64,000 nucleotides of DNA from Yersinia alsatica. Lineage in GTDB: Bacteria; Pseudomonadota; Gammaproteobacteria; Enterobacterales; Enterobacteriaceae. The DNA is taken from contig NZ_CABHWW010000009.1 in the NCBI RefSeq assembly GCF_902170305.1, forward strand, positions 269,229 through 333,228, in the 5' to 3' direction. This document shows, one piece after another, positions 61,229 to 64,000 of the stretch; the stretch's first letter is position 1; every line of letters starts with the position of its first letter. The notes under the pieces are model-generated. The model was not told where the DNA came from and did not search any database. It saw only the letters and a program-made list of their open reading frames with translations. A program made the translations under genes and the position numbers.

Positions 61229-62005
61229 TTACATTGCCACTTGCCAGAGATTATAGAAAGCAATACGCCCGGCTAATTCACCGATGACCAGTCCTGACGC
61301 GCTAACCGCCAACGTGGCGCGAGGAATTCTGTCTTTCAGTAAGGCGGCGGCGGCGACAAAGATACCTAAGGTCAGCAGCAGAATCTGAATCCCCCAAAAT
61401 AGCGTCTGCTGGCTGCTCAGTTCTATTGAGCTTTGCCCAAGGAAGCTGAGGTAGCCCGGTTTATTTACCAGCGTTATGATAGCGCCGATTAGTAGTGCCG
61501 AAGCCCCGAGTTGACGTGCGCCGGTGAGAATGGCAAAAGCACCGCCACCCACCAATACGGTCATCCACAGTTGCAAAGCGGTATAGGACGTATCCCAGTT
61601 AGGTACGGTATCCAGTTGATAGACTTGAGTAATTGACCAGGCGAAGGCCAGCCCGAAGATCACTGTTGCCACATTACACAGGGCGGCCAGCACGGTATTT
61701 TTCACCATCATTGAGAAAAAAACTGTGCCACAAGCCATGGCCACAAACAGGCTGCTGAGCAGAATTTCATTGCTCATGGGCGAGCGGCCAACACCGAGCA
61801 GCATATTCATTGCCCGCAGAGGTTGCCCAACATGCAAAGTGCCGATGATTAAGCCGACCAACATCAGAATCAAGCCGACAATATTGGCTTGTTTGAGTTG
61901 CAGTGCGGTGGTCAGGCCGAGTTTGTTACTCAACCACACTAAAGCAAACAACCCGACGGCGGTCTGCCCCAGAACGGTGAAAAACACCAAGGGTAATTCA
62001 TGCAT
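61229..62005 (-). CDS. dmsC: DMSO reductase-type membrane anchor DmsC
   Basis: Inner-membrane quinol-oxidising anchor, 258 residues with eight predicted spans. MHELPLVFFTVLGQTAVGLF opens it, and SNEILLSSLF, then SVSASGLVIGELAGRIAFY near the end, match the DmsC family. The start at 62005 has GGAGG six bases upstream and just follows the dmsB stop; the frame is open for 19 more codons inside dmsB. Confidence 0.9.
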   Translation of the reverse strand: MHELPLVFFTVLGQTAVGLFALVWLSNKLGLTTALQLKQANIVGLILMLVGLIIGTLHVGQPLRAMNMLLGVGRSPMSNEILLSSLFVAMACGTVFFSMMVKNTVLAALCNVATVIFGLAFAWSITQVYQLDTVPNWDTSYTALQLWMTVLVGGGAFAILTGARQLGASALLIGAIITLVNKPGYLSFLGQSSIELSSQQTLFWGIQILLLTLGIFVAAAALLKDRIPRATLAVSASGLVIGELAGRIAFYNLWQVAM

Positions 62006-62006
62006 T

Positions 62007-62624
62007 TTATACCTCCGCCGGATTCTGAATACTGCCAGATGTATCGCCCGATGGTCTGGCATCTCGATGGCCTCGGATCACCAGATTAGGCTGTGTGAGA
62101 TGCGCGAGCGGTAAGGGTGCAATCGCATTTTCTTCACCGTATTTTTCTCTTAGCAGCGTAATGTCATCGAAATCTAATGCACGTTGTGGGCAGGACTCGA
62201 CGCACACTGGCTTATGGCCTTCAGCAACACGTTGATAGCAACCATCGCATTTGGTCATCAGCTTCTTTTTGGCATCAAATTGCGGCGCGCCATAGGGGCA
62301 GCGCATTTCGCAGTAGCGGCAACCAACACAGAGATCCTGATTGACCACCACCAAGCCGTCTTCTTCACGTTTGTGCATGGCGCCGGTAGGGCAGCCGGTG
62401 ACACAAGTGGGAGACGAACAGTGGTTACAAGCAATGGACAGATAGTAATTAAACACATTCTGTACCCATAGATTGCCTTGCTGAGTCCAGCTGCCGCCGC
62501 CGTATTCATATACCCGGCGCAGTTTTGGCCCTAGCTCCAGGTTCTTCTCATCTTTGCAGCTGATTTGGCAGGTTTTGCATCCCGTGCACTTGGTGGAGTC
62601 GACAAAAAAACCATATTGCTTCAT
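62007..62624 (-). CDS. dmsB: DMSO reductase-type iron-sulfur subunit DmsB
   Basis: Electron-transfer subunit of 205 residues with four ferredoxin-like cysteine groups: CTGCKTCQISC (12-24), CNHCSSPTCVTGCP (66-80), CVGCRYCEMRCP (98-110) and CDGCYQRVAEGHKPVCVESCP (126-148, quoted with gaps in family terms). These hold four [4Fe-4S] clusters passing electrons from DmsC to DmsA. Eleven bases separate it from dmsA. Confidence 0.94.
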   Translation of the reverse strand: MKQYGFFVDSTKCTGCKTCQISCKDEKNLELGPKLRRVYEYGGGSWTQQGNLWVQNVFNYYLSIACNHCSSPTCVTGCPTGAMHKREEDGLVVVNQDLCVGCRYCEMRCPYGAPQFDAKKKLMTKCDGCYQRVAEGHKPVCVESCPQRALDFDDITLLREKYGEENAIAPLPLAHLTQPNLVIRGHRDARPSGDTSGSIQNPAEV

Positions 62625-62635
62625 TTTTCAACTCC

Positions 62636-63924
62636 TTATGCGCGTTTAACTTCAACGAGGTTAGTATGCTGTGGGTTGCCTTTCGCCAGTGGTGATGGGC
62701 GCAGTGTCGTTAACGTATTAATGCAACCACCCACATCGATGCCCTCCCTGTTGAGATTGCGCCATGCCCCTTGCGGCACCGTAATCACCCCCGGCAATAC
62801 ACGTTCGGTGATTTTGACTGCAATCAGGATGCGGCCCCGGTCATTAAAAATTTCGACCATATCGCCTTGTTGCAAGCCGCGAGCTTTGGCGTCAATCGGG
62901 TTCATCCAGAACTGGTGTGGCACAGCTTCACGCAACATTGCCACGTTGTAATAAGATGAGTGGGTATGGCCTTTGATATGAAAACCAGTCATTTGCAGTG
63001 GGTAGGTTCTCAGGGTGTCAACATCACTGACCCCTTCAAATGTCGGGCAATATTCCGCGACGGCAGTAATGCGGTCTCCCGGTGCCAGTTGCCACTCTTT
63101 CTCCAATGTAGCGAGTGCTTCGGAGTAGATCTCAATTTTGCCAGAAGGTGTTTTTAGCGGGTTATTCAGCGGGTCGTCGCGAAACTCTTTTAAGGCGATA
63201 TATTGACTGCTGTCGGCAAAGATTCGGTCAATAATACCTTTGTCGTTGGTTTGCTCGAAAGGCGGCAGTGCCGGGTTCTTCTCACGCATTTTGTTATAGC
63301 TGATTTCAATCCACTCTTGTTGGCTGTGGCCTTCGGTAAAGGCTTCGCCAATCCCACATTTTGCGGCAATCTCGGCTAAAACATCATAAGAAGGGCGGCA
63401 TTCCCACATGGGTTCAACCGCATTTTGTAGCCGCGTGACATAGTGATAAGCCCCGCTGGCATAAGAGTTATCAATCAAGTCATTTGATTCGACCCACGTG
63501 ACGTCCGGTAAGAGCAAATCAGCATATTTGGCTGAGTTAGTCATGTGGTTTTCCCACACCAAAATAAACTCGCATAGCGACTCATCCTGTAAAATCTGGT
63601 GAGTTTTATTTAGGTCGGAATGCTGATTGCCAATAACGTTGCTGGCGTAGTTCCACATAAACTTAATATTGGTATCAAGTTTATCTTTATTCTTCACGTG
63701 AGCATTTTGGGCTGTCATCTCGGTGCCACGGAAAATGGCATCTGTCCACATAAAGCAAGGGATGGCTGTTTTTACCGGATTGGCAATACTAAATCCCGGC
63801 ACGGGATATTTCACGTTGCCGCCCCAAGCGCCGGTATTCGTTCCGGCTCGACCGATATTTCCAGTCATTAGGGGGAGCATCATAATAGAACGTGCAGCCT
63901 GCTCACCATTGGCACTACGCTGAA
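62636..63924 (-). pseudogene. dmsA: DmsA-type molybdopterin oxidoreductase, C-terminal part only, cut by an IS element
   Basis: The last 429 or so codons of a DMSO-reductase catalytic subunit of about 800 residues. QRSANGEQAARSIMMLP at its start corresponds to a mid-protein segment of E. coli DmsA (after GWGPQR); the rest matches through FIKG/HTHSSYY and the end GGCINTLTTLRPSPLAKGNPQHTNLVEV, quoted in family terms. Homology stops abruptly at 63924, where an IS3-family end begins. The ORF's GTG start at 63934 lies inside the IS end and is not a real start. Twin-Arg leader, Fe-S site and molybdenum ligand would be on the missing part. The reductase is therefore probably inactive. Confidence 0.85.
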
Positions 63925-64000
63925 TGATCCGCACCGCTAATACAGGACACGCTACTAAGCAACACTCTTTAGTTCATAGTTTTCTGGACTGATATAGCCC
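63925..64000 (-). mobile_element. IS3-family insertion sequence, right end (runs off the window)
   Basis: The plus strand begins TGATCCGCACCGCTAATACA at 63925, an IS3-group type terminal inverted repeat with the expected TG end. On the minus strand a reading frame entering from the window edge ends at 63956-63958 with GYISPENYELKSVA, the usual C-terminus of an IS3-family OrfB transposase. The element interrupts dmsA. The other end, its length and the target duplication are outside the window. Confidence 0.8.

Noticed and set aside
63925..63934. GTG at 63934 as the start of a short DmsA-like protein
   Set aside because: It falls in the IS terminal repeat, lacks a ribosome binding site, and would give a protein without the catalytic N-terminal half.

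Overview
The window reads as a chromosomal segment of an enterobacterium, most likely a Yersinia of the enterocolitica group. This is inferred from protein-level recognition and gene order, not from any search. Much of the backbone follows the E. coli K-12 order around 52-54 min: cysPTWAM, crr-ptsI-ptsH, cysK, cysZ, zipA, ligA, ypeB, gltX with its tRNA genes, nupC, mntH, ypeC, glk, ypdBA, alaC and ypdK. Accessory blocks are set into this backbone.

Layout. 0-4.5 kb: sialic acid genes (nanK, nanQ, an RpiR-type regulator, nanT). 4.6-9.5 kb: sulfate/thiosulfate uptake and cysM. 9.6-15.1 kb: a MacAB-type efflux pump divergent from a CpxRA-like two-component system. 15.2-23.7 kb: PTS general proteins, cysK, cysZ, zipA, ligA, ypeB. 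23.7-27.9 kb: small genes, two tRNA-Ala, gltX, four identical tandem tRNA-Val, tRNA-Lys, then an odd palindrome-rich block between direct repeats that copy the tRNA-Lys 3' end.

28.0-41.8 kb is the most interesting region: a nearly complete glutamate fermentation module by the methylaspartate route. It holds a dicarboxylate/glutamate symporter, B12-dependent glutamate mutase (glmS, glmL, glmE), methylaspartate ammonia-lyase, a class I fumarase likely acting as mesaconase, and three cobalamin-support genes (PduX-like threonine kinase, single-domain CobA methyltransferase, BtuR adenosyltransferase), with a LysR regulator. Two genes of unknown function (AtuA/DUF1446 and DUF4387) are translationally locked into the mutase operon. 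No citramalate lyase is visible, so these two are the best candidates for an undescribed step or accessory role.

42-59.3 kb: nupC, mntH (with a Fur-like box), ypeC, an aldo-keto reductase, an indolepyruvate-decarboxylase-type enzyme, a LysR/PACE-efflux pair, glk, and a YhjX-type transporter beside the YpdAB sensor system with a good match to the YpdB binding motif between them. Then come a DUF1479 oxygenase, a GNAT acetyltransferase, alaC, cybB and the 24-residue membrane peptide ypdK. 59.6-64 kb: an orphan HicB, then a dmsABCD-type anaerobic reductase operon whose catalytic subunit gene is cut by the end of an IS3-family element running off the right edge.

Several starts were moved inward from the longest open frame on the basis of ribosome binding sites and family N-termini (zipA, glmE, glmS, fumarase, aldo-keto reductase, ipdC, PACE, glk, yhjX, ypdA, DUF1479, hicB, dmsC). 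Species identity, operator assignments and the roles of the two unknown genes are inferences.
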